A model generated the notes under the pieces. That model saw only the letters and a program-made list of their open reading frames with translations. It had not been told where the DNA came from and did no database searches. The translations under genes were made by a program, and so were the position numbers. From Tritrichomonas musculus (lineage: Eukaryota; Parabasalia; Tritrichomonadida; Tritrichomonadidae), in contig JAPFFF010000360.1 in NCBI GenBank assembly GCA_039105265.1, forward strand, positions 1 to 24,760: a stretch of DNA of 24,760 bases, in the 5' to 3' direction. Positions 1-10,253 of the stretch are shown piece by piece. Position 1 is the stretch's first letter. Each line of letters begins with the position of its first letter.

Positions 1-1482
1 GAAAACAACTCAAACACGAAAAAGATTTCAAATGTAATTTTACGCGATGTTTCAGTTGATACAAGCGATATGCAAATTCCTTTAAATGAACAGTTACCAT
101 TTTCAAATCCCTTTTTATTTGAGCGACCTGTAGCCTCCAAAAATCTTTCACTCAAATCATTAGATTTATCCTTAATCAAAAGCGAAGAAGCCTTTTCTTT
201 AGCACCATTAGAGCCAGCAGAAGTTGTCAGTAAAGATCACGAGCCACTACGCCGCGTTATTCTAAGTTTTATGAAATCTCCATTAGATAAGGTCGATTCC
301 AAATTAATGCCAGATCAAACCACCGAATTCAAAAAGTTTTACTGGATATATCCTAAATACATGACCATATTTACAAATGGCCTTAATTATGAAAATCCGG
401 AACGACCGTTTAAAACATTTGATGACGTTGTCACCAGTTATTTCAGAAACATGTATCAAACCTCATATTTAGCCAACCAAATGCAGCAAGTTTTTATTAA
501 TTCTATTTATATCTTTGAAAAAATTGAATCATCAGTTCATCTTTTTTATTCATTTTTAACTAACGAATATGATTTGAATGAATTTCGTTTTTTATACATT
601 TTACTTGAATATTCATTGAATTCAACAGATCCACAAATATCAACATTAATGAACAAAGAGATGTTGACACCTGAAGATACGCAAATACACATAAAAAGAA
701 GCAAGGCTAGAGAAATTTATACTGCTTTATTTCCTATCGGCGATGTACCAAAATGGTTGAATGATTCAATTAATGAACCAAATATTGAATATTGGGACTT
801 CATTGAAAATTGTATCAAAAAGTTCGACGAGTATAGAAATCATATGTGGTCAATAATTAAAAACGGTTTGCTTTTAAGCGACTGCTCGGATACTAGTCAC
901 ATTACTTACAAGCAATTTAAAAATTTCTTCGGTATAGCTTTGCCGTCAGTATCGTTCGATGAGGTTAAATCTATATGGAATGAATTGACTACTCGCAATA
1001 AGGCTAATGAAAAAAGAGACGATATGCTCGAGTTCGAAGCTTTGTGCTATTATATCACACAGAAGGAAGAGCTCTTTTTCGAGGTAGTTCGGAGAGTAAC
1101 TCCAAGAAATTTTACGGCAAGATATTTCGATTTGAACGGTTCGATTTTGAATGCTTTGACTTTCATTGTAAAAAGATTGGTCTATTATATTCCAACAGTT
1201 TATGGCCAAATGAAGTCAAATTTGGCTCTTTTTCAAATAACTGGTGAGGCTATTAGAGAATGTTTGTTCATGTGCGATATACCAAGATCTTTTTCGCACT
1301 ATAGAATGCTCCTTCATTTGATTGATGGGGTTTATGTGAGAGATTTAGGAAGTTTGAAATTATCTAGTCGATCATCTGACCAAGAAGTGAAAGAGTTTCT
1401 CGAACACTTTGAAACTCGAGAAAAAGCTGTTGGTATTATATCATTATCGCGAAGTTCATCAAAAATAAAGTCAACTAATTAG
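1..1482 (+). CDS. Unrecognised host protein, 5' end outside window
   Basis: An open frame runs from the window edge to a TAG stop at 1480-1482. The first in-frame ATG is at 70, but the 23 codons before it are also open, so the real start probably lies upstream and this is the C-terminal ~493 residues. The product is mostly helical in look, soluble, and lacks an obvious signal peptide or membrane segment. Counting from the ATG at 70, residues ~270-340 (around SHITYKQFKNFFG and FDEVKSIWNEL) resemble a degenerate EF-hand pair, but the calcium loops are not canonical. The C-terminus is serine-rich and basic. An AATAAA at 1491-1496 just after the stop fits the short 3' ends of trichomonads. I do not recognise the family. 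That it is a real gene is quite sure; the EF-hand reading is a guess. Confidence 0.8.
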   Translation, partial: ENNSNTKKISNVILRDVSVDTSDMQIPLNEQLPFSNPFLFERPVASKNLSLKSLDLSLIKSEEAFSLAPLEPAEVVSKDHEPLRRVILSFMKSPLDKVDSKLMPDQTTEFKKFYWIYPKYMTIFTNGLNYENPERPFKTFDDVVTSYFRNMYQTSYLANQMQQVFINSIYIFEKIESSVHLFYSFLTNEYDLNEFRFLYILLEYSLNSTDPQISTLMNKEMLTPEDTQIHIKRSKAREIYTALFPIGDVPKWLNDSINEPNIEYWDFIENCIKKFDEYRNHMWSIIKNGLLLSDCSDTSHITYKQFKNFFGIALPSVSFDEVKSIWNELTTRNKANEKRDDMLEFEALCYYITQKEELFFEVVRRVTPRNFTARYFDLNGSILNALTFIVKRLVYYIPTVYGQMKSNLALFQITGEAIRECLFMCDIPRSFSHYRMLLHLIDGVYVRDLGSLKLSSRSSDQEVKEFLEHFETREKAVGIISLSRSSSKIKSTN

Positions 1483-1585
1483 TTATTATCAATAAACTTT
1501 GTGTTTGAATGAATTCAATTTTTTTTTCTGCTTTATATGTGAATAAATATTTAAGTATATTATATTTTATTATCAATATCAAGAA

Positions 1586-1657
1586 AGCTCTGTGGTCTAT
1601 AGGATAAGGCAAGCGTTGACGAAATGCTAAGATGTGGATTCGAACCCAATGATGATA
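1586..1657 (+). pseudogene. tRNA-Arg(ACG)-like relic
   Basis: The 5' half folds well: a D stem GTCT/AGGC (1595-1598 with 1607-1610) and an anticodon stem AGCGT/ATGCT (1612-1616 with 1624-1628) enclose a 7-nt loop whose anticodon position reads ACG (1619-1621). A box-B-like GATTCGAACCC lies at 1637-1647. The base before the anticodon is G instead of the near-universal U33, the T stem has two mismatches, and the acceptor ends pair badly. I read this as a decayed tRNA gene or the head of a tRNA-derived repeat, not a working tRNA. Confidence 0.55.
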
Positions 1658-1780
1658 AAAATATGGTATATGGCATATTTAAAAAAGCGTTTTTTCAAAT
1701 GAGTTTGGCCTCCTGTATATCATTTAAGTAGTGAATTGTTGAATAATAAAGGCAAATTTTAAAAACGGTTATGGTTAATT

Positions 1781-1798
1781 TCATATTTATTATGATCA
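1781..1798 (+). promoter_or_regulatory. Initiator-like element of the TAF12-like gene
   Basis: TCATA at 1781-1785 matches the trichomonad initiator consensus TCA(+1)YW. It would start transcription 16 nt before the ATG at 1799, a typical very short leader in Trichomonas. A Myb-like AACGGTTA lies just upstream (1764-1771). The motif is short and common in AT-rich DNA, so position is the main support. Confidence 0.35.
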
Positions 1799-2164
1799 AT
1801 GTCATTAAATGAGACAGATATATCAAAAAAGCTTTTTAAACAAAATGGTCCCTCAGAGTTACTAAAACTTATAGATGAAGAAGAAAAACTATCTCCAGAA
1901 TCAGAGCAATTATTATTGGATATTGGTGCAAGCATGCTAGCTACTATTATTAGAGATGCTTCTCTTTCTGCAAAAAGTCGGGGATCAGATATTATTGAAC
2001 AAAAAGACCTTCAGTTTATTTCAGAACCATGGACAAAAAATCAAAATAATGAAGTAAAAACAGAAAACGAAGAAGAAATCTATCACGAAAAAAATACTGG
2101 ATCGCCTGAACATCAGCAAAGACTTCAAATGATTCAACGTTTCAATCAAACGAACGAACAATGA
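1799..2164 (+). CDS. TAF12-like histone-fold protein
   Basis: A 121-residue acidic protein. Residues ~30-75 form a histone-fold-like stretch: LSPESEQLLLDIGAS, then SMLATIIRDASLSAKSRGS, then IIEQKDLQF. The order of a first helix, a long central helix with small residues, and a final KDLQF-type helix resembles TAF12, the TFIID/SAGA subunit that pairs with TAF4. In the family this fold dimerises inside the complex and helps RNA polymerase II initiation in the nucleus. The C-terminal ~40 residues are charged and low in complexity. The gene is compact, has an initiator-like TCATA 16 nt before the ATG, and ends at TGA 2162-2164. Other histone-fold proteins (NF-YB or NF-YC-like, other TAFs) remain possible; the fold is surer than the subunit. 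Confidence 0.6.
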   Translation: MSLNETDISKKLFKQNGPSELLKLIDEEEKLSPESEQLLLDIGASMLATIIRDASLSAKSRGSDIIEQKDLQFISEPWTKNQNNEVKTENEEEIYHEKNTGSPEHQQRLQMIQRFNQTNEQ

Positions 2165-2527
2165 TCTCATCTTTTTCACCTAATGAGTATATAGCTTAAT
2201 TCGCATTAATAGAGAATTAGAGGCTGAAAAAAGTATTTGTTGAATAATTTACTTGTATTGATCTTTCATTATACACATAAAAATATAATTACTTAGAATT
2301 ATTTTAAAATATATCTATAATCATAAAATGTAAACTTTCTCAAAATCAATTGATCTCCAAACTTTTAGATAGACTCGTCAAAATTACTTATAAATACATT
2401 AAAAATAACTACTAAAATGTAAAAAGAAACTTTTTGAAATATATTTTTATTCATTCAAATTATTATACACATAATAAATAGGAAAATATAAATAAAGATA
2501 TAAATAGAAATTGAGTTTTCTATAATA
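2165..2527. other. AT-rich spacer between converging genes
   Basis: About 360 bp between the stop of the TAF12-like gene and the stop of the minus-strand gene at 2528. It holds only AT-rich sequence with AATAAA-like strings that may serve as 3' end signals for both. I see no gene. Confidence 0.6.
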
Positions 2528-2953
2528 TTAAGTCTCAAATAAATTAACAAATATTCGAGGTCCAGGGCATTGACTTTTAATTGATTGGTTCGGATTTAAA
2601 GGAACATCATTTTGATCGGTTGAAGATGCCTTTTCTATTTTTAAGTTAAAAGATTTATCTTTGTATTGGGGCATTTGAATTTCTACGAATTTAAAAATAT
2701 AAAAAGCAAGTTCATCTCCTCGAAACCATTCATAAATACGCTGCTTGTTTGGCAGTTTAATAATTATACATTTAGTTGTATCTAAACTCATTTCTTCTCT
2801 TGTTGCTAAAGATCGAACCAATGGAAACTCTAGTTGATTAGCAGTTTCTTCAAAATTGCAGGAACAATATATAGGAACTGGTAAAATTTCATTTAATGAA
2901 TCATCGAGTTCTGAATTAATAAAACCATTTAGCATAGTAATTTTGTGACACAT
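2528..2953 (-). CDS. Small protein with UBX-like domain
   Basis: A 141-residue ORF, ATG at 2951-2953, convergent with the TAF12-like gene. Residues ~60-140 look like a UBX (ubiquitin-like beta-grasp) domain: a first strand KCIIIKLPNKQRIYEWF, a helix ELAFYIFKFVEIQ, then a strand FNLKIEK and a final P..RIFVNLFE strand. UBX proteins usually act as adaptors of the AAA ATPase p97/Cdc48 in ubiquitin-dependent processes. The usual FPR-type p97-binding loop is not evident, so the binding role is unproven. No UBA domain, membrane segment or signal peptide is visible. The gene is short for the family and may be a lone domain. Reality of the gene is likely; the domain call is moderate. Confidence 0.5.
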   Translation of the reverse strand: MCHKITMLNGFINSELDDSLNEILPVPIYCSCNFEETANQLEFPLVRSLATREEMSLDTTKCIIIKLPNKQRIYEWFRGDELAFYIFKFVEIQMPQYKDKSFNLKIEKASSTDQNDVPLNPNQSIKSQCPGPRIFVNLFET

Positions 2954-3651
2954 TTTTTCAAAGGAGTAAGTTGTATCATAGTTTTTGTAAAGTTTTGTTG
3001 TTGTCGTCGTCGCTTTTAATCAAACAATATATTCCATTATTGTTAAATATTTACGATATTATTTATTTAAATATATATATTGGGTTTTCTTTTGATAAAC
3101 ATAAGATAAATGAATTTTATAAATTTTATGTAAACTTTTGAATTTTTATTCGTAATATTGCATTTATATCATCGTATAAGATTAAAATTGCTAATATATT
3201 TTTATTAGCATATTTGTATATATTGATACTTTATTTACTTTTATAATATATAGTATTTGCATGTTCAATTAAAATTTCAAAGAATTGATTTTCAATATAA
3301 CCATATAATCATAAATGATAATTTATCAAATCAGATTATTTTAAGTTTCCGAGTGATTTATATATTTTTTTGTAAAATTATAATTCTAAATTTTCAAAAT
3401 TAAAAATCTTGAAAATTCTGAGTTAATATCTTAATTAAATTTTAAGGAATTATTAAAGGTAACTCGATTTGGCGGTTATTGAATTTTCTTACTTTGCATT
3501 ACAAATATAATAATTAATTAGTATATTATATTTAAACCATTTTTCATTAGATAGGAATAAGATCTATCGTAGGAAAATTTGTATATTGGTATTTTAAAAA
3601 TTTAATTGAAAAATCGAGGTTTTTGAATTTAAACGTATAAGATGAATTCAA

Positions 3652-3693
3652 ATCCTTATTTTAAAATTTGAGAGAAAGTTTTAAAATAAGGAT
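3652..3693. repeat. Perfect 15-bp hairpin
   Basis: ATCCTTATTTTAAAA at 3652-3666 pairs without mismatch with its reverse complement at 3679-3693 across a 12-nt loop. It lies about 700 bp upstream of the start of the minus-strand UBX-like gene and has no gene beside it. It could be a tiny transposon relic or chance in AT-rich DNA; 15 perfect pairs including a GG/CC make pure chance less likely. Confidence 0.6.
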
Positions 3694-4794
3694 TTTTCTC
3701 TTTCATTTTTAGATTTTTGATTCTTAGAGGGAAATATGTTTAAATATAGAAAATATTTGATATATAAAATTAATAATATTTAAATAATATTTTTACTTTC
3801 TTAAAATATTAATGTTTTAATGATCATTGTTTATTCATTGATCATTGAATATTGAACTAGTATTGAAAATTGAATGTTATAGTTTTTTATCTAATCAATA
3901 TTGGATAAATTCATAAAATAATTTGCTTACTTAAAAATTTAAAAAAAATCATCGTATAGTTTTTCAAATTCAAAAATTAAATAATTGCTCAAAAACTCTC
4001 AAATAATTTCAATAATCTATAACAAAAAATAAATTTAATAAAATTTTTTTCTACATTTTTTTTTATTTTTCATTTTGACTAAACCCTACGATACTTTTTT
4101 AATTTGTTTATATCTTTAAAATCCTTTTTTGATGTGTAATATATTCATCCATAGAGTTCATATGAAACGATCTTTTAAGAAAGAAATATGTTGAGAGAAT
4201 ATCAATAAACGAACTAGCTTGAAACCTAAAGGGTCGAAAATCTTATCAAAACAAATTTATGCTTAATATCAAAAAGAAGGTTTATAAATTTTTGGGAAAA
4301 AATAATCCGATACCATTCTAGAGTTCTTTTTTATTTTTTGGTAACGTACAAAAATAACCGTTTCGATTTACCTTTGAATTATTCTAAAAAATAACAATGT
4401 TTATGCATTTCTCTGTATAAACGTTATTTATAAAAAGGGTTAACAAAAAACAAATAATAATAAGTTAACTAAATTTACAACACCTTCTGATACTTTATAC
4501 ACCATAGTAATTCTTCTGATAAAATATGGAGCATAAAATTGGATAATGAAAGAGTCAATATATTATAATTGAATTTGTAAATAGGTAAATATTGAATTTG
4601 ACATGTGAAATTGAATCTCACTTTTTCAAAAAGATTTTACGATTTATTAACTTTTTATGATGTTTAAATATTTTCAATTTTAATTGGTGAAAGAAATTCA
4701 TATCGGTTATTGAGTATTTCTTTTACATTTTATTAGAAATAATTATTAATTTGTTTAGATTAATTATAAAATAGTTGTACTTTTGTGAGGATCC

Positions 4795-5049
4795 TTCAAA
4801 AAGAGGAAAATCCTCAGAAAAAATAATCAAATAAAAATGTTAAATAAAATTAAATCTTTTTATATTTTCACATAATTTTTACCGAGGCTACATATCGCCT
4901 AGCAGGCGTCGAGTGAGGCTGAACGAAGTGAAGCCGAGTCGAGACCATGAGGCTGGCGGTAAGAATCGGTAAAATTTTTGTAACCTCAAAAGATTTTTTT
5001 TATGCATTTTATTTAGATTATTTTTTCTGAGGATTTTTCACTTTTTGAA
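4795..5049. mobile_element. MITE-like element with GC-rich core
   Basis: The ends are inverted copies: TTCAAAAAGAGG then AAAATCCTCAGAAAAAATAA on the left (4795-4828), and the same with two changes read inward from 5049 on the right. Similarity goes on, with gaps, for about 80 bp to a shared ACCGA on each side. Between them lies ~95 bp that is far richer in GC than anything within 4 kb, itself with repeated GAGGCT/AGCC motifs. No ORF is present. The shape (255 bp, long inverted ends, non-coding) is that of a miniature inverted-repeat element that needs a transposase from elsewhere. I could not find a clear target duplication, so the exact ends and the superfamily are open. Confidence 0.65.
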
Positions 5050-6030
5050 TTACTCTCTCAAATATAAAAATATTCTATAATTAATCTAGATATAAACGTC
5101 TTAAAACAGTCTTTGTTAATAGAAAGTCTTTTTGGAACAAATGAATTGGAAGGAATCCTTAATAGCAATCCAGTTCACTATGTGGTTTTGTAACTTTATT
5201 TTGTTTAAATAGTAGCATAAGCCATTCGATATCACCATAAAAAACTTCTTGTTTATATCAAACATCAATTTTAAAAAAAATAAAGTGAATTTGGTTTTTT
5301 AATTTGAAATCTACCATTAAATTTATCTCATACTGAAATATATTCCAGTTATTAACAAAATCATTGATTTCTCAAAATATATTTTTTTTAATTGAATGCT
5401 TTTTAAAAAAAATCAATTAACATTTCGAAATTTAATATGAGGATCAAATAATTTAGCTAATAAGTATCTATTACTGTTATCAAAATTGTTTTAAATCAAT
5501 GATAATTTCATAATAGAAAATATTATTCAATTATGTTTTGGAGTTTATTATTTTATATTTACAAATTTGATTCTAGGATTTAAGAAATTAGAAATATTAA
5601 ATATATTTTATATATTTTTTTTGAATTAAAATTTTAAAAATAAAGCAAGCTAAAAAATCCAAATTCAAAATAATGAAATGGTTTTGATATTACAGAATCT
5701 ATATTTTTTATTGAAAAAGTAAAAAAATACAAAATATATTATTTCAAATTTTAAAAAATATTGTGTTTCCAATGATTTTAAACAAAAATAGGTGATGAAT
5801 GAATGATTAAACAGGCTTTATGATAACGGTAGCAAAAGAAATGATATCATGATTATTTCTGAAAAGAATGTTTTTTTCAAAGGATAATTTAATTTTAGAT
5901 TTTCAAAAAACAAAATAGAGAAAACATAAAATATCTTAATTTTTTTAACAAAGAATAATCAGGCCTGTAAAATTTCTTTTTATTTTTTCAATTCAATAAC
6001 TTTTTCAAAAGCAAAATGTCCAGCATTTTT

Positions 6031-6126
6031 ATACAAAAACCAATCTATGCAAATTTTTTTTTATTTTTCAATAAATACAAAAACCAATTTTGAATAGCAA
6101 ATTTTGAGATAAATTGGTTTTTGTAT
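6031..6126. repeat. Inverted repeat with an extra direct copy
   Basis: ATACAAAAACCAATTT at 6075-6090 pairs perfectly with 6111-6126, and the first 14 bases also occur directly at 6031-6044. This may be a fragment of a palindromic repeat; no gene is involved. Confidence 0.5.
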
Positions 6127-7229
6127 AATCGAAGCTTTTGGTATATTTAATTTTCAATGAGTTTATTTGAAAAGATTCTTTGGAATGCTTTTTGTGGATT
6201 TCCATCATATAAAAAATAAAAATTTGATTTTCCAACTTCATTTCTTAAATATTAACTCATCGATTATTTTTATTTGCTTGATAAATATATTGCTAAAATT
6301 ACCTTTTTATTTTTTAATATCTTCGATTTTTATATCTTTTAATTTACAAATAATTCAAATGGTATGGTCATACTTTTAATATATATAAGTTATACTTGGT
6401 TATAGCAATTTAGTCAATAATAGGAAAAATATTAATTAATGATTTTCAACATATTTCATATTTATGTTTATTTTGATAATATCAATGAGATATATTTTTT
6501 TATAATGAATACTATAAGTGAATGATTCCTTCGATTGATCTTTTCACATTTTCATTATATTTTTTAAAAAAAGTAATGATTTTGCAATGTGCAACTATAC
6601 AAGTAATAAAAATTGTTAAAAATGGTCAATCATCATTTATCTTCGTGAATCAAGAAACGAAATTTATTATTCATTTATTTTTCAATGGGTATTTAAATTT
6701 TGTGATAGTAAATCAAGATAAATTCAATTTTACAAAAATGTATTTTCTTTATAAATATATTTAAAAAACGTAATTATTTTGTTTTATTTTACGATGTCAT
6801 TCTATTCACAAAAAATAATTATAAATTGTGTGTTTTATCACAAATTTGATGAATAATAATTTCTTATTAATTTCTCGAAGCATTAATCTGTATGATACTT
6901 TAATTTGTATATATATCATTTCATACAGGAAATAGACTAATATTTTATATGTTTCTTAGGTGAAAAATAAAATCATTTTATATTTAAAAAAAATTAAAAA
7001 TGAGTTAATCTAAAAGAATGAGTGAAAAAGCATATTTACATTTTAATCCTTCTATACTTCATTCTTGATCATCCACATCTGACCAATTTGATTATTATAA
7101 ACAAACCAAATGAAAATTTTACTAATCATTTTGCATAAACAATTAAGTTAAAGAATGATACTGATGTTTTTTAGCATGACGACGTTTTATTTTGTCAATT
7201 TTGAGGTGAAGTTGTATCATCAAGTTCTT

Positions 7230-7295
7230 TTTATGAGCATATTTGGTCTTAACATATACTTAAAAAGTTGTATGAAGACCAAATATATTCATAAA
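7230..7295. repeat. 21-bp hairpin upstream of the IBD gene
   Basis: The arms 7230-7250 and 7275-7295 are inverted copies with 19 of 21 matches around a 24-nt loop; the core ATATTTGGTCTT is perfect. The hairpin ends 81 bp before the ATG of the IBD-family gene and 25 bp before a TCATT (7321-7325) that could be its initiator. It might be regulatory or a small transposon footprint. Confidence 0.5.
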
Positions 7296-7376
7296 CAATT
7301 CATAAAAGATATTTAAGAATTCATTCAAGGTACAGTACAATTATAGAATTGAATTTTATTTCGATCGATTATTTGA

Positions 7377-8423
7377 ATGATTCGCTCAAAACAAAACCTT
7401 CGTGAGAATAGCAATGCTAATAACGATCAATCAGATATGGTTCAGATGACGGAAAAAGAAAAAACGACGCAAGATATTTTTTCGAAATATCTAGATCCAT
7501 CATTTTTTACTGAGCCGCTTGGAAATCTGCCTTCAAATCAAATATCGCAAAGCTCAACAAAGGGATCAACATTACCTGCTTTTTTTGTGCAATCTAATTT
7601 ATCGCCAATATCTCAACATTTCAACTATTTTAACGAAATATTTAATGATGATTATTATTTTCCGGTAATTGAAGATGTACTCTCATTTGATAATTTCAAT
7701 AAAGAGGCAAGCCAAAACATTAATTCATCAAATTCCATAGTAAATAAAAAAGAAATATCGCTTTTGCCAAAAAATTTTGCAAGTACAGAAAATGATGATT
7801 CTTCTTCACTGAAGTCTAAAAATTCAAAAAATTCCAAATTATCAACAATAAATTATGTAAAATTAGATGCTTCAAAATCGTTTGAAGAAAAACTTAAAGA
7901 TAATAGTCTCAAGATTAATCCATTTATTCTTGGGTTTGAACCTCAAAAATATTGGGTAACAATGAGACATGATCATACATTTTGTCAAATTGTTCACTAT
8001 TTTAGATCAAGACTTTCTAAAAATACAATGTTTATGTATAAACTTTACAATATGCTTTTACTTACAACAAAAGTTCCACAACTGAAAAATGTTGTTGGTG
8101 TTTTTTGGGTAAATAAATTTGTTTTTTGTGTCGAACGAGAAAAGATAGCGAGGATGCTCGGTCTCTCAGAAAACTGTGTAAATGGAGCTTTATTCAATAT
8201 GCAAGGAAACTTCCCAACCCATGGTTTTATTGAAGTTACATCAAGCAACTTGAAAGAATATGGATTGACAGAAAATAATATTAAATTTCAAGTTGATGTT
8301 TATTATTATGCGCATAAAGACCGGAGTTTTACAATGAGAAGTATGACTGCCGAAGAAATTAATGATATAAAGTATAAAAACGAAAATAAGAGAATCTATA
8401 GACCTAAACCAAAAGCAAAGTAA
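7377..8423 (+). CDS. Initiator-binding (IBD) family transcription factor
   Basis: A 348-residue protein. The first ~165 residues are low-complexity, rich in Ser, Asn and acidic residues, like a disordered or activation region. Residues ~190-286 match the IBD winged-helix fold known from Trichomonas IBP39: KYWVTMRHDHTFCQIVHYF, then SRLSKNTMFMYKLYN, then VVGVFWVNKFVFCVEREKIA, then LGLSENCVNG and a closing THGF. In IBP39 this domain binds the initiator around the transcription start and a second domain contacts the polymerase; here no IBP39-type C-domain is evident after the IBD, only ~60 residues ending in a basic KRIYRPKPKAK tail. So this is likely a paralogue of the initiator-binding protein that acts on DNA in the nucleus, rather than IBP39 itself. 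IBD proteins are a parabasalid speciality, which supports the organism call. Confidence 0.75.
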   Translation: MIRSKQNLRENSNANNDQSDMVQMTEKEKTTQDIFSKYLDPSFFTEPLGNLPSNQISQSSTKGSTLPAFFVQSNLSPISQHFNYFNEIFNDDYYFPVIEDVLSFDNFNKEASQNINSSNSIVNKKEISLLPKNFASTENDDSSSLKSKNSKNSKLSTINYVKLDASKSFEEKLKDNSLKINPFILGFEPQKYWVTMRHDHTFCQIVHYFRSRLSKNTMFMYKLYNMLLLTTKVPQLKNVVGVFWVNKFVFCVEREKIARMLGLSENCVNGALFNMQGNFPTHGFIEVTSSNLKEYGLTENNIKFQVDVYYYAHKDRSFTMRSMTAEEINDIKYKNENKRIYRPKPKAK

Positions 8424-9274
8424 TATTATATTCGAATTGACAATGTTAATATTCAGATATTGAATTTACAAATATTATTATATTATGTTGTTAATCTGAT
8501 ATTGTTCATAATAGAAAATTGTTATATTTTAATATCTTGGTTGATATTGTTTATTTATCCATAAAATAATATTTATTGATTATTTTTTTTTACTATATAT
8601 TTTATTTTCCTTAATTAGAAATTTCTAATTAATATAGAATTTTTTGAGAGTATATTCAAATTTCTTAGTTTTTACGTTCAAAATATTTATTCATTTTTCA
8701 GACATTTTCTGAGATATTGAAAAAATTGAGAAAATATGACTTTGTGTTCTAATCATTTTCTGTTTTGTGAACCAGTGTCTTATAATAAAAATCTGGTTTA
8801 TATGGCAGAAATTATACCACAAAAAGTATAAATAATAATTGAATATATGCTTATCAAAATCTTTCAATCATTCAATGATTATTTAAATTATTGAATGATT
8901 TTTCACAAATGATTGAATATAATGAATTGAAGGTTTCGGGTACATTATTTATTAATGAAAATTTTGAAAGATTTTTGTTGTTGGGTTACTTGAATAAATG
9001 TTTTTTTTTTTTTTTTTTTTTGATCTTTTTTTAAAGTTTTGATCAAAGCATTTTATCAAAGAAACGGATAATTTTATTATTTTTCTGTTGGCTTATGATT
9101 CATAAGTTATGAAGTATGAAATAAAAATAAACTTATGAAAATATTCAGAATATTTTCAAAATTTTATTGGATTTGAGAGTGTTTCATTCAAAATGAATTT
9201 TTTTCAATAAATTATTCACAATAAAAAAATATTAGATATATCATGCTAGAGAAAAGATAAAATCTTTAATTTTT
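8424..9274. other. AT-rich intergenic DNA with T21 tract and a hairpin
   Basis: No gene seen. It contains a run of 21 T (9001-9021) and a 15-bp inverted repeat with one mismatch (8866-8880 with 8886-8900, core TTGAATGATT). The region separates the IBD gene from the 3' end of a minus-strand pseudogene. Confidence 0.6.
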
Positions 9275-10253
9275 TTAATAAAACTCTTTGTATAGATCAG
9301 GAAACTCATTGTCCAAATCAATAAATATATTATTAATATCATTATTAAGAAAATTAATGATTACATTGTCCATTAATTTATTTGGAATTTCATTGTTTGT
9401 ATCTGGTTGAGTATTTGAAGATTCTCGGATCTTGTGAGAATCATTATCATCTTTAGTTAAAATTGTTGGTTCAATAATATTGTAATATTTTAATTAAAAA
9501 CTTGTGTTTGATTATTATTAGCATTGAGTTTTTCAATATTTGTTAAATCTTTTTTAAATATAGACGGATTTAATTGAGAAAAAAATGCACGATTTCTTTG
9601 ATTCAATTCACATGTATTATTTATTTCATTAATCATGTTCAAAATATTAAATAACCTTGTGTTTTCCTTTTTATCTCTTAAATTGTCTTTAAATGATTGT
9701 TAATATGCATAATTTAGCAAAATAATAAATCATTCCAATTTTCACAAAACCAACAAATCAAGCATTTGTTATAACGTTTTGCTAGATGGTCAATTTTCAT
9801 GTTTACACATGCATCATTTGCAATTTTCATTGAAATTTCTCGAAATTGACCAATTTGCCATTTTCCAAAAATTGTTTGGAGCAATTTTTTAACTTTTTCA
9901 AAAATATTCTTACATGAATCTAATCTTTTATCAATTTTTTCATGATCCTTTAGTGTTCTTTTAGAAAGTCCTTTTTGAATGTTGATTGTTTTACGATTAA
10001 TGGTTTGTTACGTATATAAGTTTTCAAATTCTTTAACGATTTCAGCTTCACTAGTGTCTCTAAATTGTGATAATAAGGAAAGTTGTAATTAAGAAATGTT
10101 TTGATTTATAAATTCATCATTTGTTTTTAATTGATTTCCTGGGATACCAAATTGATCATGGTTCATTGAAAAGCTTTGCTTTTGATTGGTACTACATTGT
10201 AAATGAAATTGAATTGGAAGGTTGGTTTTAGGTGTTATCAAGTCGGACATCAT
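9275..10253 (-). pseudogene. Decayed protein gene, family unknown
   Basis: Reading the minus strand from an ATG at 10251-10253, a natural-looking protein starts MMSDLITPKTNLPIQFHLQ and can be followed to ...EFPDLYKEFY and a stop at 9275-9277, about 325 codons, but with several in-frame stops and at least two changes of frame on the way. The middle part is helical and charged (TLKDHEKIDKRL, then LAKRYNKCLICWFCENW), and the 3' third is Asn-rich. Several stops are TAA where CAA (Gln) would fit, as AT-ward drift produces. An initiator-like TCATA lies 10 nt before the ATG on the minus strand (plus positions 10259-10263), so the promoter may have outlived the frame. I do not recognise the family; a DNA-binding protein is conceivable but unproven. 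Confidence 0.65.

Larger units (their letters stand above)
2954..7376. other. Long AT-rich region without a convincing gene
   Basis: A 4.4-kb stretch, very AT-rich and full of short A and T runs and stops in all frames. The only open frames above 60 codons (6167-6379 and 6522-6764) are Phe/Ile/Leu/Lys-rich, as random AT-rich DNA would be. The structured parts are a MITE-like element at 4795-5049 and perfect or near-perfect inverted repeats at 3652-3693, 6075-6126 and 7230-7295, listed separately. Confidence 0.6.

Noticed and set aside
6167-6764. Two plus-strand open frames (6167-6379 and 6522-6764)
   Set aside because: They are rich in Phe, Ile, Leu, Asn and Lys as expected from random AT-rich DNA, have no recognisable motif and no promoter-like context.
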